Position numbers and translations under genes: made by a program
The notes under the pieces: model-generated
What the model was told of the DNA's origin: nothing
Seen by the model: the letters and a program-made list of their open reading frames with translations, nothing else
Database searches by the model: none
In this document: positions 37,700-46,964 of the stretch, one piece after another
Numbering within the stretch: the stretch's first letter is position 1
Layout: every line of letters starts with the position of its first letter
Assembly (NCBI GenBank): GCA_035635555.1
Contig: DASQAT010000013.1
Location: forward strand, 124,001 to 188,000
DNA: 64,000 nucleotides
Reading direction: 5' to 3'
Source: Candidatus Dormiibacterota bacterium
Lineage (GTDB): Bacteria; Acidobacteriota; Polarisedimenticolia; Gp22-AA2

Positions 37700-39745
37700 A
37701 TGACTGCAACCCTCCGCCGATGGCGCCACGCGTCGGTTCTTGCCTGCCTGGGCCTGATCTTGGCCATGCTCCCCGCGGATGGAAGTCACCTTGGGGCTCC
37801 GGCGCTGGCAGCCGACCGATCCGCGGAGGTCTGGCCCGAGATCTCCCCGGAGGAGCGGAGCCTCAAGCGCGTGGATCAGGATCCCGAGGCCGATGCGGTC
37901 GTGCTCCTGAACGAGCGCAATGGCAAGATCCTCAAGGAGGCTGACGAAATACTCAACGTGCTGGATTATCACCTGCGGTACAAGATTCTCACCGAGCGAG
38001 GGAAGCGCTACGGGGAGTTCGAGATTCCGGCCGGCAAATATTCACGCGTCAGCAACATCCGAGCGCGCACTGTGAAGCCTGACGGCACGGCGATCGTAGT
38101 TCCGTCCGATCAGATCTTCGAGAAAGTCGTCTTCCAGGTCGCTGACTACAAGGAGACCGCCTGGGTGTTCCATTTTCCCGCGGTCGAGCCGGGTGTCATC
38201 CTGGAGGTTCGATACGACCGCCATGACTACAGTCTCCTCTTCATCGACCCGTACTACTTCCCCCTGTCGGAATTCACCCTGAGGTCGCGCATGACGCAGG
38301 CGATTCCGGAGGACATGGGCTACACGGTTCTGTGCGATCTCTGCCCGAACAATCAACAGCCGACGGTGTCTCCCTGGCGCGAGGGCAAAGCGAAGGGCCA
38401 GATGTACACGATGGAGCTTCGCGATATTCCCGGCTACAAGTCCGAGGACCTGATGCCCCCGGAGAGGGACGCCAGCCCGAGGCTGGAGATGCTGCTGGCG
38501 CACTGGAAAAATCGCGCGATCTGGGGGCTCGGACGCCAGAATCAATTCTTCATCGACTGGCCGTCGGTGGCCCTGTATGCCTGGAGCTACTACCAGGATG
38601 CGATGAAGACAGGCCTGTCGGACATCAGGCCGGTCGTGGAGGGCTGGGTCCAGGGGATCAGCGACCCTCAGGAGAAGACGAAGGCGGTCTTCCGGCATGT
38701 CCAGCGAGACTTCCGCTATCGCCCCTTCGAGCGGGTCTTCGGTGCCTCGCACTCCATCGCCTGGATTCTCAAGAACAAGATGGCGGATAACGAAGACAAG
38801 GCGGTGTTGCTTATGACGGCTCTGAAGGCGATCGGCATCGATTCGCAGACTGCGCTCGTTTCCGGCAGGGACGGGGGATCGCTCAATCCGAACTTCTTCA
38901 GCTTCTCGCAGTTCACCCACACCGTGGTTGCCGTGCCCCAACAGGGAGGTTCTCCTCTGTGGCTTGATCCCACCGTCAGCTACTCGGCCTATGGCTTCGT
39001 TCCCTGGAAGGATTCGGGCGCAGACGCACTTCTGATCAAGGACGGCAAGGGTCAGATGCTCACGCTCCCGGTGAAAAATGAGCTGAGCGCCAGCAGGTAC
39101 AAGGTGCTGGTGAAGCCGCGGAAGGACGGTCAGGCTGACGTTGACGTGGAGGCGGAATTCACCGGCGAAGACGCAGTTGACCTGCGCGAGGACTTGGTAC
39201 CGGCCGCCGAGACGGCGCGCAAGACATACCTGGAGACCTGGGTTCAGAAGAAGCGCAACGGCGCCGTCCTGAGCTCCTACACGATCGAGGACATCGAGGA
39301 TCAGGACAAGCCATTGCGTCTGAAGATGAGTCTGCAGATTCCCGGCCTGGTGACGAGCGCCGACGAGGTGGTGCTCGTTCGGGGGTGCGTGCTCACCTGC
39401 AAGGAGAGCAATCCAGTCTCCAGAGCACAGCGTCAATATCCCTTTTACGTCGATCGTGGTTGGAACGAGGACGAATCCGTCGTGATTCAGGCTCCCCAGG
39501 GTATGAAGCCATCCCAGGCACCGCCTCCTTTCAGCACCAGGTCGTCGGTTGCCACTCACACCTTCAGCTGCATGTCCCTGGAGGACAAGAGCATGAAATG
39601 CTCGCACGCGTTCGTCGCGCGGCGCAATCGCTGGCCGGCAAGCGAACAGACGAATGTGCGCGCCATGTTCGACAAGATCGTCGAGGCCGACCGCACGACC
39701 GTCGCCTTCGAGCGCTCCGATGCGACCTCGGCCGGAGGCCACTGA
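37700..39745 (+). CDS. DUF3857 protein with degenerate transglutaminase-like site (Cys lost)
   Basis: 681 residues with a signal peptide (about 1-38) and a GAAGGAGG ribosome site. The DUF3857 domain is followed by the transglutaminase-like fold. The family's GDCKDKA becomes ADNEDKA, with Asn364 in place of the nucleophile, while His407 (FTHTVVAVP) and Asp423 (LDPT) remain. A CDLCPN pair (Cys211, Cys214) and a late RGCVLTC pair are shared with the next gene and absent from the paralogue at 35642. A catalytic role is unlikely; a binding or structural role is more plausible. It is followed 26 bases later by its closest paralogue, so the pair is a tandem duplication. Confidence 0.85.
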   Translation: MTATLRRWRHASVLACLGLILAMLPADGSHLGAPALAADRSAEVWPEISPEERSLKRVDQDPEADAVVLLNERNGKILKEADEILNVLDYHLRYKILTERGKRYGEFEIPAGKYSRVSNIRARTVKPDGTAIVVPSDQIFEKVVFQVADYKETAWVFHFPAVEPGVILEVRYDRHDYSLLFIDPYYFPLSEFTLRSRMTQAIPEDMGYTVLCDLCPNNQQPTVSPWREGKAKGQMYTMELRDIPGYKSEDLMPPERDASPRLEMLLAHWKNRAIWGLGRQNQFFIDWPSVALYAWSYYQDAMKTGLSDIRPVVEGWVQGISDPQEKTKAVFRHVQRDFRYRPFERVFGASHSIAWILKNKMADNEDKAVLLMTALKAIGIDSQTALVSGRDGGSLNPNFFSFSQFTHTVVAVPQQGGSPLWLDPTVSYSAYGFVPWKDSGADALLIKDGKGQMLTLPVKNELSASRYKVLVKPRKDGQADVDVEAEFTGEDAVDLREDLVPAAETARKTYLETWVQKKRNGAVLSSYTIEDIEDQDKPLRLKMSLQIPGLVTSADEVVLVRGCVLTCKESNPVSRAQRQYPFYVDRGWNEDESVVIQAPQGMKPSQAPPPFSTRSSVATHTFSCMSLEDKSMKCSHAFVARRNRWPASEQTNVRAMFDKIVEADRTTVAFERSDATSAGGH

Positions 39746-39771
39746 AGTCCCTTCGCGAGCAGGGAGGAACC

Positions 39772-41781
39772 GTGGATCACCAGGGCCTGCTGCGCAGTAA
39801 GTATGCGAGCGCGGTCATGGGCTTGCTGATATTCGCCGCATCAACCGACGCGATGTCCCTCCGCGCCGCGGTAAAGGACGAGGCAGTCCCCTGGCCGGAG
39901 ATCTCGGAGCAGGAGCGCGCCCTGAAATCCGTCCAGCAGGATCCGGAGGCGGACGCGGTCATCCTGCGGCAGACGCGCCGGGGAAAGATCGTCGAGGAGA
40001 ATCATTTCGTGACGAACTACCTCGACTATCACTGGCGCATGAAAATTCTCAATGAGAGGGGCAGGAAATACTCCGAAGTGCACATCCCCTCGCGCAAGTA
40101 TTCCGAGGTCAGCGGAATCGAGGCGCGCACGATCAAGCCGGACGGCACGGTCCTGCCGGTTGCGCCGGACCAGATCTTCGAGAAGCTGGTCGAAAAGGGG
40201 CGGGGGTACAAGCTCACCGAATTCGTGTTCAATTTCCCCGGCGTGGAGCCGGGCGCCATCCTCGAGTATCGGTACAAACGGCACGTCAGCAGCATCATCT
40301 ACATCGAGCCCTGGCTCTTCGCCGGTCCCGAGTTCACGCTCTACTCCCGGATGTCGCAGGCGGTCCACGAGGCCACCGCGTACAGGATCCTGTGCGACAA
40401 GTGTCCCAATCCGGAGCCCGAGTCGACGCCTTGGAAAGAAGGGAAGGTGAAGGGCAAGCTGCTGACGGTCGAGATGAAGGATGTCCCCGCCTACAGGGAG
40501 GAACGAATGATGCCGCCCGTGGCCGAGGTGAGTCCCCGCATCGAGATGGTGCTCAGGGCCCTCGAGGGGGCGCAGTGGGCGGCTCTCGGGCGGGAGGACA
40601 ATCTCTTCACGGACTGGGATTCGGTAGCGAAATACACGCGCTTTTACTACGCGAAGGCCTACAAGCTCGACGAAGTCTCGATGAAACAGACGGTGAGCGG
40701 CTGGACCCAGGGGGTTGCGAGCCAGGACGAGAAGCTCAAGGCGATCTTCCGACACGTCACCGATGATTTCCGCTACGTGCCGTACGACGACGTGTACGCA
40801 AACACATCATCCGTCGGCGACATGCTCAAGAAGAAGTCGGCCGACAACGAGGAGAAGGCCGTCCTGCTCGTCGCCGCATTGCGGTCGATCGGAGTGCCGG
40901 CGAACATCGTCCTTGTGGTCGGGAAAGACAAGGGAACGCTGATCACGACCTACTATAGCCTCTCCCAGTTCAGCCACGTGATCGTCGCCGTGCCGCAGCC
41001 GGACAACACGGCGATCTGGCTCGATCCGACCGTCGCCTACCTCCCCTACGGCTTCATGCCCTGGCAGGACTCGGGGGCGGGGGCGCTGTACATCACCGAA
41101 ACGGGTTCCGCGCTGATCAACCTGCCACAGAAGGACGAGATCAGCGGCACGCGCTACCAGATCACGGTCAAGCCGCGGGCGGAAGGCCCCGCGGAGCTCG
41201 ACGTGGTAGCGGAGTTCCAGGGCGAGGACGCCATCGAGATGCGGCAGGAGCTCCTGCCGGCGTCCGAATCGGCGCGCACGGCTTATCTTCAGTCCTGGCT
41301 CAAGGAGAAGCGGCCCGGGGCGGCGCTGAAATCGTTCCAGGCCGAAGACCTGGAGGCGATCGACAAGCCGCTGCGTCTCAAGATGACCATCGAGGCGCCC
41401 GAGCTGGTGACGAAGGCCGAGTCGCTTCTGCTTGTTCGTGGCTGTGTCCTGGGCTGCGAAGACTCGAACCCGATCTCGCGCGCCGAGCGTTCCTATCCGT
41501 TCTACGTCGACCGGGGCGTGAACAGCGAGCAGACGGTGACCATCGTGCCGCCGGCGGGGATGAAGGCGGCGGCGCCGCCGAAGCCGGTGGCGTTGAAGTC
41601 GGTCCTCGGCAGCCTGACCGTCTCGTGCTCGTCGCAGGGAGACGGCTCGATGCGCTGCACCCGGCGCTTCACGGCGCCGCGCGGCCGCTGGCCCGCCGCC
41701 GAGCAGGACAACATCCGGAAGATGTTCGGCTCGATCGTCGAAGCGGATCGGACGATGGTGGCGTTCCAGGAAGGGTCCTAG
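39772..41781 (+). CDS. DUF3857 protein, second Cys-less paralogue
   Basis: 669 residues from GTG 39772, preceded by GGGAGGAACC; a longer open frame exists upstream but overlaps the previous gene. A signal peptide of about 32 residues is followed by PWPEISEQERALK, nearly identical to the paralogue. The active-site region reads ADNEEKAVLL with Asn359 in place of Cys. His402 (FSHVIVAVP) and Asp418 (LDPT) are kept. The CDKCPN and RGCVLGC pairs are conserved. Both copies keep His and Asp but share the same Cys loss, so the loss predates their duplication. Its stop shares CTAG with the convergent aminotransferase stop. Confidence 0.85.
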   Translation: MDHQGLLRSKYASAVMGLLIFAASTDAMSLRAAVKDEAVPWPEISEQERALKSVQQDPEADAVILRQTRRGKIVEENHFVTNYLDYHWRMKILNERGRKYSEVHIPSRKYSEVSGIEARTIKPDGTVLPVAPDQIFEKLVEKGRGYKLTEFVFNFPGVEPGAILEYRYKRHVSSIIYIEPWLFAGPEFTLYSRMSQAVHEATAYRILCDKCPNPEPESTPWKEGKVKGKLLTVEMKDVPAYREERMMPPVAEVSPRIEMVLRALEGAQWAALGREDNLFTDWDSVAKYTRFYYAKAYKLDEVSMKQTVSGWTQGVASQDEKLKAIFRHVTDDFRYVPYDDVYANTSSVGDMLKKKSADNEEKAVLLVAALRSIGVPANIVLVVGKDKGTLITTYYSLSQFSHVIVAVPQPDNTAIWLDPTVAYLPYGFMPWQDSGAGALYITETGSALINLPQKDEISGTRYQITVKPRAEGPAELDVVAEFQGEDAIEMRQELLPASESARTAYLQSWLKEKRPGAALKSFQAEDLEAIDKPLRLKMTIEAPELVTKAESLLLVRGCVLGCEDSNPISRAERSYPFYVDRGVNSEQTVTIVPPAGMKAAAPPKPVALKSVLGSLTVSCSSQGDGSMRCTRRFTAPRGRWPAAEQDNIRKMFGSIVEADRTMVAFQEGS

Positions 41782-43535
41782 GAGCGCAGCGAATTCTCCA
41801 GTTTCGCGAGAGCGCGGTCGAGGCGGGCGACGAGATCGTCCATCTCGGCGGGCGTGATGGTGAAGGGTGGCGCGACGATGACGTGGTCGCCGTCCTGCCC
41901 CTCGCGCGTGCCGGAGCCGGGATAGATCAGCAGCCCTTCGCCCAGGGAGTGCTCGTAGAGACGGCGCGACGCCCGGAGGGACGCGGGGAACGGCTCGCGG
42001 CTCTTGCGGTCCTTCACCATCTCGATCCCCCACATCATGCCGAGGCCGCGCACGTCGCCGACGATGCGGTGGCGGCGCAGGGCGAGGAGCTTCTCGCCCA
42101 GGACCTTCCCCATGCGGGCGGCGCGGGCGATGAGACGGTTCTTCCGCACGTAGTCGAGGACGGCGATGCCGACGGCGGCGGACAGAGGGTTGGCGCTGTA
42201 GGTGAAGCCGTGCTCGAAATAGCCGCGCCCGCGCTCGAGCGCCTCGGGGATGAAGTCGCGCGCGATGACCGCGCCGAGGGGAGCGTAGCCGCCGGACAGG
42301 CCCTTGCCGACGACGATCATGTCGGGGACGACGTCCCAATGATCGACGGCGAAGTTCCTGCCGGTGCGGCCGACGCCGGTCATCACCTCGTCGGCGATCA
42401 GAAGGACGTTGTGCTTCGTGCAGATCTCGCGCGCTCTCTTCCAGTAACCGTCGACGGCGGGCACCGCACCGAGAGTGGCGCCGACGATCGGCTCGGCGAG
42501 GAACGCCGCGACGCTTTCGGGGCCCTCCTGGTGGATCGCCGTCTCGAGCTCCTCGATGCAGGCGATGCCGCAGGACGGGTACTTGAGCCCGTACGGACAG
42601 CGGTAGCAGTAGCACGGCGGGATGTGCGGCATCGGCGCGAACATCGGCGCGTACAGCTCGCGGCGCGCCACGTTGCCCGTCACCGACAGGGCCCCCATGG
42701 TGCTGCCGTGGTACGACTGCCAGCGGGCGATGATCTTCGACTTGCCGGGATGACCGGTCTCGACGTGGTACTGCCGCGCCAGCTTGAGGGCGGTCTCGAT
42801 CGCCTCGCTCCCCCCGGAGACGAGGTAGACGCGGCCGGTCTTCTTCATGTCACCCGGAGCCAGCGCGGCCACACGCTCGGCCAGACCCGCGGCTTCCCGG
42901 GTGATGAACTGCGAGGAATGCGCGAAGGCGAGGCGCTTCGCCTGCCGCGTCATCACCTCGGCGATCTCGGCCACGCCGTGGCCGATCGAGCAGACGACCG
43001 CGCCGCCGCAGCCGTCGAGGTACTTGCGACCGGCGCTGTCGTGGATCCAGATCCCCTCGGCGCGGACCGCGACGGGGTAGGCCGTCTTCAGATTCCGCGG
43101 GAAGAGGTGCGTCGCGCCGGCGGAGGCGCCTTCGGCGTCCGCCGCCGCGCCGGGGGACTCGGCGGCCGGGGCGATTGACCCGGCCTGCCCCTTGACGATT
43201 CCCGGCGAGGGACGCGAGCGCGGCCGCGAGCCGGCCTGGCGCTCGCGCAGGAACGACTCGTCCTCTTCGTCGTCGTGGGGCTCGGGGTCGTCCTCGTCAT
43301 CAGGCTCGCCGAGGAGCATGCCGATCTGCTCCGCCTCCTTGAGCGCTTCCTCGACCAGGAGCGCCGGCTCTTCGATCAGAGTCTTGAGGGAGGCGGCCGC
43401 CTTGGCCGTCGCCCTGACGAGCGCCGGTCCTTCGAGGATCGGCTTGACCGCGCGCGTCTTCTTCGGGGCCGTCTTGCGCCGCGCGCCGCGCGTCGCCCGC
43501 TTGGCGCTCCTGCGTCTTTCCGCGTTTCGTTTCAT
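41778..43535 (-). CDS. Class III aminotransferase with long charged N-terminal tail
   Basis: 585 residues. The PLP fold-type I core begins near residue 141 (HLFPRNLKTAYPVAV). It has the SGGSEAIETALKLARQY cofactor-phosphate loop, LLIADEVMTGVGRTG (Asp that binds PLP N1) and the Schiff-base Lys in MIVVGKGLSGGYAPLG. A Cys-rich insert CYCYRCPYGLKYPSCGIAC is typical of the omega-amino-acid transaminase branch. The first 140 residues are unusual: a Lys/Arg-rich histone-like stretch, a helical part and an acidic DDEDDPEPHDDEEDE block. No better internal start exists. It lies 20 bp downstream of a CoA-transferase operon, which suggests amino-acid or omega-amino-acid catabolism; the substrate is unknown. 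Confidence 0.88.
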   Translation of the reverse strand: MKRNAERRRSAKRATRGARRKTAPKKTRAVKPILEGPALVRATAKAAASLKTLIEEPALLVEEALKEAEQIGMLLGEPDDEDDPEPHDDEEDESFLRERQAGSRPRSRPSPGIVKGQAGSIAPAAESPGAAADAEGASAGATHLFPRNLKTAYPVAVRAEGIWIHDSAGRKYLDGCGGAVVCSIGHGVAEIAEVMTRQAKRLAFAHSSQFITREAAGLAERVAALAPGDMKKTGRVYLVSGGSEAIETALKLARQYHVETGHPGKSKIIARWQSYHGSTMGALSVTGNVARRELYAPMFAPMPHIPPCYCYRCPYGLKYPSCGIACIEELETAIHQEGPESVAAFLAEPIVGATLGAVPAVDGYWKRAREICTKHNVLLIADEVMTGVGRTGRNFAVDHWDVVPDMIVVGKGLSGGYAPLGAVIARDFIPEALERGRGYFEHGFTYSANPLSAAVGIAVLDYVRKNRLIARAARMGKVLGEKLLALRRHRIVGDVRGLGMMWGIEMVKDRKSREPFPASLRASRRLYEHSLGEGLLIYPGSGTREGQDGDHVIVAPPFTITPAEMDDLVARLDRALAKLENSLRS

Positions 43536-43554
43536 CGTCTCGTCCCTGCCGGCC

Positions 43555-44328
43555 CTAGGAAGCCTTGGATCGAAGGAAGATTCCCTGAGGGTCGAGCTCC
43601 TCCCTGATGATCCGGATCTCCTCGGAGGTTGGCGGCGGGGTCTCCGTCAGGTCGTCCGCGACCTTCACGTCCCAGCCGATGTTGTCCTTGATCGTCGCGA
43701 CGGTGACCCCGGGGTGGACCGACACGAGGACCATCTCACGTGTCGTGGGGTCGAACCGGTACACCCCCATGTCGGTGATCACCAGCTCGGGGCCGCCCTT
43801 GAGCCCGAGGGTTTCGCGCTCGCGGCCGCCGCGCAGGTAGCCCGGGCTGGTGACGAAGTCCACGCGCTCCGGCAGCGTGCGCTTCGAATTGCCGATCGTG
43901 ATCACGACCCTCTTCGCAAGGGCGGCGATCTCGCAGGCGCCGCCGCTGCCGGGCAGGCGCACCTTCGGCTTCCGGTAGTCGCCGATGACCGTCGAGTTGA
44001 TGTTCCCGAAGCGATCGACCTGCGCCCCGCCCAGGAAGCCGACGTCGATGAGACCGCGCTGAAGGTACAGGTTGAACACGTCGAGCATCGGCACGACGGC
44101 GAGCGACCCGGTCACGAGGCACGGGTCGCCGATCGAGATCGGCAGCCGCCTGGGCACGCAGCCGACGGCGCCCGACTCGTAGATCATGCAGATCCCGGAC
44201 GCGTGCATGCGGTAGGCGAGGTTGACCGCCAGCGACGGGACGCCGATGCCGACGAAGACGACGTCGCCGTTCTTCAGCTCCTTGGCCGCCCGCGACACCA
44301 TCAGCTCGGAGGTCGTGTAGTCCGGCAT
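43555..44328 (-). CDS. CoA-transferase subunit B (class I)
   Basis: 257 residues. GVPSLAVNLAYRM and the catalytic-Glu segment MIYESGAVGCVPRR identify the beta subunit of class I CoA-transferases (glutaconate, 3-oxoacid or 3-oxoadipate type). GFLGGAQVDRFGNINSTVIG is also characteristic. The Glu forms the glutamyl-CoA thioester. It starts 16 bp after subunit A and ends 19 bp before the aminotransferase start, so the three form an operon. Substrate choice within the family is not readable from the motifs. Confidence 0.88.
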   Translation of the reverse strand: MPDYTTSELMVSRAAKELKNGDVVFVGIGVPSLAVNLAYRMHASGICMIYESGAVGCVPRRLPISIGDPCLVTGSLAVVPMLDVFNLYLQRGLIDVGFLGGAQVDRFGNINSTVIGDYRKPKVRLPGSGGACEIAALAKRVVITIGNSKRTLPERVDFVTSPGYLRGGRERETLGLKGGPELVITDMGVYRFDPTTREMVLVSVHPGVTVATIKDNIGWDVKVADDLTETPPPTSEEIRIIREELDPQGIFLRSKAS

Positions 44329-44344
44329 CGCCCCTGGACTCTCC

Positions 44345-45250
44345 TCAGAAACCGTAGTTGACCGGCGCGCACATCTGCCGATCGGCCTGGAGCCCGCCCA
44401 CGCGCGCCCCCATCTTCCTGACGTACGCGGCGCGGTCGGGAAGGCCGTGCACCCACTCGTCGAGATACCCCTGGAACGACGCCTCGTCGCGCGACACGGC
44501 GTCCCATTTCATGTAGAAGTCGTTGTCGCGATCGTACGCCCCCTGCACGAACGACGGGTGCGCCCCGAACGGCTCGTGAACCACGGCGCTGACGATGATC
44601 CCCGGGATGAGCGTGCGGTTCGGATCCGAGCGGATGACCGACGGATCGACGACCTCCTCCACCGACACGATGACGCGCTTGCTGGCGAAGGCCGCCTCCT
44701 TCTGCACGCCGTACAGGCCCCAGACCTGCGTGTTGCCGTCGGCGTCGGCCCGCTGCGCATGCACGATCGTCACGTCCGGGTTCAGCGCCGGCACGCACCA
44801 CAAATCCTCCTCGCCGTACGGCGAGCGCACCTTCTTGAACAGCGGGTTCGCCGCCGTCAGATCGGTCCCCGGGTAATTGCGCGTGGGCAGGAACGGCAGG
44901 TTCGACGCGCCCGCCATGAAGCGCAGCACCATCCCGAAGTGCGTGTACTCCTCGATCGCGAGCGGTCCCGGCTTCCCCTGCTCGACCGCGCGCCGGAAGG
45001 CGTGCAGCGGGCCGACACCGGGGTTGCCCGCCCACGAGAAGATCATCTTGCGGGCGCATCCCGCGAAGATGAGCTGGTCGTAGATCAGGTCCGGCGTCAG
45101 CCGGGCCAGGGTCAGGTCGCGCTTCCGCTGCCGGATGATCTCGTGCCCGGCGGCGAACGGGATGAGGTGGGTGAACCCTTCCATGACGACGAGATCGCCG
45201 TCGCGCACGAAGCTCGCGATCGCGTCCTTCATCGTCATGAGCTTGGCCAT
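44345..45250 (-). CDS. CoA-transferase subunit A (class I)
   Basis: 301 residues from ATG 45250, chosen for the GGAG about 8 bases upstream; the frame continues upstream to 45301. The N-terminal VRDGDLVVMEGFTHLIPFAAGHEIIRQ segment is that of the alpha subunit, with the oxyanion-type GFTHLIPF loop. The later part (PDVTIVHAQRADADGNTQVWG) is typical as well. It pairs with subunit B at 43555-44328. The length is closer to glutaconate CoA-transferase A (about 320) than to SCOT or 3-oxoadipate A subunits (about 230), so a glutaconate-type or aromatic/side-chain-acid substrate is possible. Confidence 0.87.
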   Translation of the reverse strand: MAKLMTMKDAIASFVRDGDLVVMEGFTHLIPFAAGHEIIRQRKRDLTLARLTPDLIYDQLIFAGCARKMIFSWAGNPGVGPLHAFRRAVEQGKPGPLAIEEYTHFGMVLRFMAGASNLPFLPTRNYPGTDLTAANPLFKKVRSPYGEEDLWCVPALNPDVTIVHAQRADADGNTQVWGLYGVQKEAAFASKRVIVSVEEVVDPSVIRSDPNRTLIPGIIVSAVVHEPFGAHPSFVQGAYDRDNDFYMKWDAVSRDEASFQGYLDEWVHGLPDRAAYVRKMGARVGGLQADRQMCAPVNYGF

Positions 45251-45327
45251 CGCGATCTCCGTCGTCCCGGCAGGAGGCGGCCCGAAGTGCCCCGTGGACA
45301 AGAGGTTTGGGTCTGCGCGGGGGCGGA

Positions 45328-45333
45328 ATCATA
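45328..45333 (-). promoter_or_regulatory. Extended -10 promoter for the CoA-transferase operon
   Basis: On the minus strand TGC precedes TATGAT, giving an extended -10 (TGnTATGAT). No -35 is recognisable. Initiation near 45321 gives a leader of about 70 bases to the subunit A start. The gene pair is divergent from the lipoprotein gene. Confidence 0.4.
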
Positions 45334-45411
45334 GCACAGGTGTGGCGCGCGCCTAGGCGGCGCGGGGCGGCCTGAACACGCGTGAAGACACGCCGGGGAG
45401 GGGATGGACTC

Positions 45412-45420
45412 TGGCATAAT
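45412..45420 (+). promoter_or_regulatory. Extended -10 promoter for the lipoprotein gene
   Basis: TGG followed by CATAAT (45415-45420) forms an extended -10 without a visible -35. A start near 45427 gives a leader of about 23 bases carrying GGGGAGGAAG before the ATG at 45450. Confidence 0.4.
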
Positions 45421-45449
45421 GCCGGGCGTTGACCGGGGAGGAAGCGACG

Positions 45450-46109
45450 ATGGCGGCACGCGATGCACTCCGAGGGGCGACGCGTTGCGCCGGCCTGGCG
45501 ATGGCGCTCGTTGTCGCGGCGGCGTGCGGAGGTCGGACGCAGGAACAGCCGGCCGCGGCGACCCCGCTCGAACCGGTTCCGGCCCATGCGCCGTCGATGC
45601 CGGGACAACAGGGTAACGAGGCGACGCAGGAGGGGGCGCCGGCGGGCGGGGTGCGCTGGACCGCCCCGAAGGAGTGGATCGAGGTGACGCCGTCCTCTCA
45701 GATGCGCCGGGCGCAGTACCGTCTTCCCGCGGTGTCCACCGACAAGGAGGACGGCGAGTGCGTCGTCTACTACTTCGGGGCCGGACAGGGCGGCGACGCG
45801 CAGGCGAACATCCAGAGGTGGGTGGCGCAGTTCAGCGGATCCGGATCGGAATCGCCCCGCACCACCGAGATCAAGGTGGGCGACCTCGAGGTGAGCCGCG
45901 TCGAGGTCGGCGGGACCTACACGCCGTCGCCGATGTCGATGATGGGCGGCCCCCCGCCGCAGCCGAAGCCGGGCTCCATCCTGCTCGGGGCGATCGTGCC
46001 GGGACCGGACTCCAACTGGTTCTTCAAGTGCACCGGCCCCGAGAAGACCATGAAGGCCAACGAAGACCGCTTCGACTCGCTCCTGGGCTCGCTTCAAGTC
46101 AAGCGCTGA
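45450..46109 (+). CDS. Predicted lipoprotein of unknown function
   Basis: 219 residues from ATG 45450 with GGGGAGGAAG upstream. A hydrophobic signal ends in VVAAAC, a lipobox, so the mature protein starts at Cys near residue 29. A Pro/Ala/Gln-rich linker (about 32-70) leads to a globular domain of about 130 residues with RWTAPKEWIEVTPSSQMRRAQYRLP and a closing KANEDRFDSLLGSLQVKR. This resembles PsbP/DUF1795-like small domains used in envelope proteins, but I do not assign a family. It is convergent with the D12 methylase, 12 bp away. Confidence 0.6.
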   Translation: MAARDALRGATRCAGLAMALVVAAACGGRTQEQPAAATPLEPVPAHAPSMPGQQGNEATQEGAPAGGVRWTAPKEWIEVTPSSQMRRAQYRLPAVSTDKEDGECVVYYFGAGQGGDAQANIQRWVAQFSGSGSESPRTTEIKVGDLEVSRVEVGGTYTPSPMSMMGGPPPQPKPGSILLGAIVPGPDSNWFFKCTGPEKTMKANEDRFDSLLGSLQVKR

Positions 46110-46121
46110 ACCCAAAAGGCC

Positions 46122-46964
46122 TCACACGTTCCGAAGCGCCAGCACCTCGCGCGCCGGCGTCCGGTCGCCGGTGCACGAGATCCGGCGGGGCGCCTGCACG
46201 TACAGAAGCCTGAATCCGGCGGTCCCGTACAGACGTACGATTCGATCCGTCGCCTGGTTCGACAGCACCACCGGACCCCTGTGCGCGGAGAGCCTGTCGA
46301 CGAGCCGGACCTGGTCGTCCCAGGAGAAGCCCTCCTTGGCGTACTGCGTGAACTCCACGTCGTAGGGCGGGTCGGCGTAGACGAAATCCCCCTTCTCGAA
46401 CGGAACCTTCTCGAAGTCCACGCTGATGAAGTCCCAGCGCGCGAGGGTTCTCCGGTAGCGCGTGAAGTCGCGCGTGTACGTGATCCTGGCGTACCGGCCG
46501 AAGGGAACGTTGAAACTTCCCCGCCGGTTGAACCGGCACAGCCCGTTGTATCCCGTCCGGTTGAGGTAATAGAAGAGCCCCGCCGCCTCGCGACCCTCCT
46601 CCCTGCCGCGTGCCAGAAGCGCGTTGAATCGCGCGCGGCGCGCGTAGAACATCGTCTCGTCATTCTTCATCGACTGCTTGATCACCAGACCCTGCTTCAG
46701 GCTGCGATAGAAGGCGATGACATGCGGGTTGATGTCGTTGAGCAGCGCGCGCCCCGGGGCGAGGCCCAGGCTGACCGCGAGGCCGCCGCAGAAGGGCTCG
46801 ACGAGGCGTCTTTGAGCGTGGGCCGCCCAGAGGGGACGCAGATGCGGCACCTGCCAGCGCTTCCCACCCGCCCACTTGAGCGGCGGCCGCGGCGGTACGA
46901 TGGGCTCGGTGTCTGACGGACGGGCCGCCGGGTCCTTGCGCTCCGGAGTCTGGAGTGTCGGCAC
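46122..46964 (-). CDS. D12-class (Dam-like) DNA adenine methyltransferase
   Basis: 280 residues from GTG 46964. Motif I is PPLKWAGGKRW, followed by VEPFCGGLAVSLGL, the long central LFYYLNRTGYNGLCRFNRRGSFNVPFG region, and the catalytic YADPPYDVEFTQY (motif IV). The order is alpha-class N6-adenine, as in Dam and DpnM, which methylate GATC; the exact target here is unknown. No restriction enzyme lies beside it, so it looks like an orphan methylase. The frame is open upstream through the neighbouring 275-bp inverted-repeat element to 47129. The chosen GTG abuts the last codon of a small frame inside that element (TAGTG). Confidence 0.9.
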   Translation of the reverse strand: MPTLQTPERKDPAARPSDTEPIVPPRPPLKWAGGKRWQVPHLRPLWAAHAQRRLVEPFCGGLAVSLGLAPGRALLNDINPHVIAFYRSLKQGLVIKQSMKNDETMFYARRARFNALLARGREEGREAAGLFYYLNRTGYNGLCRFNRRGSFNVPFGRYARITYTRDFTRYRRTLARWDFISVDFEKVPFEKGDFVYADPPYDVEFTQYAKEGFSWDDQVRLVDRLSAHRGPVVLSNQATDRIVRLYGTAGFRLLYVQAPRRISCTGDRTPAREVLALRNV

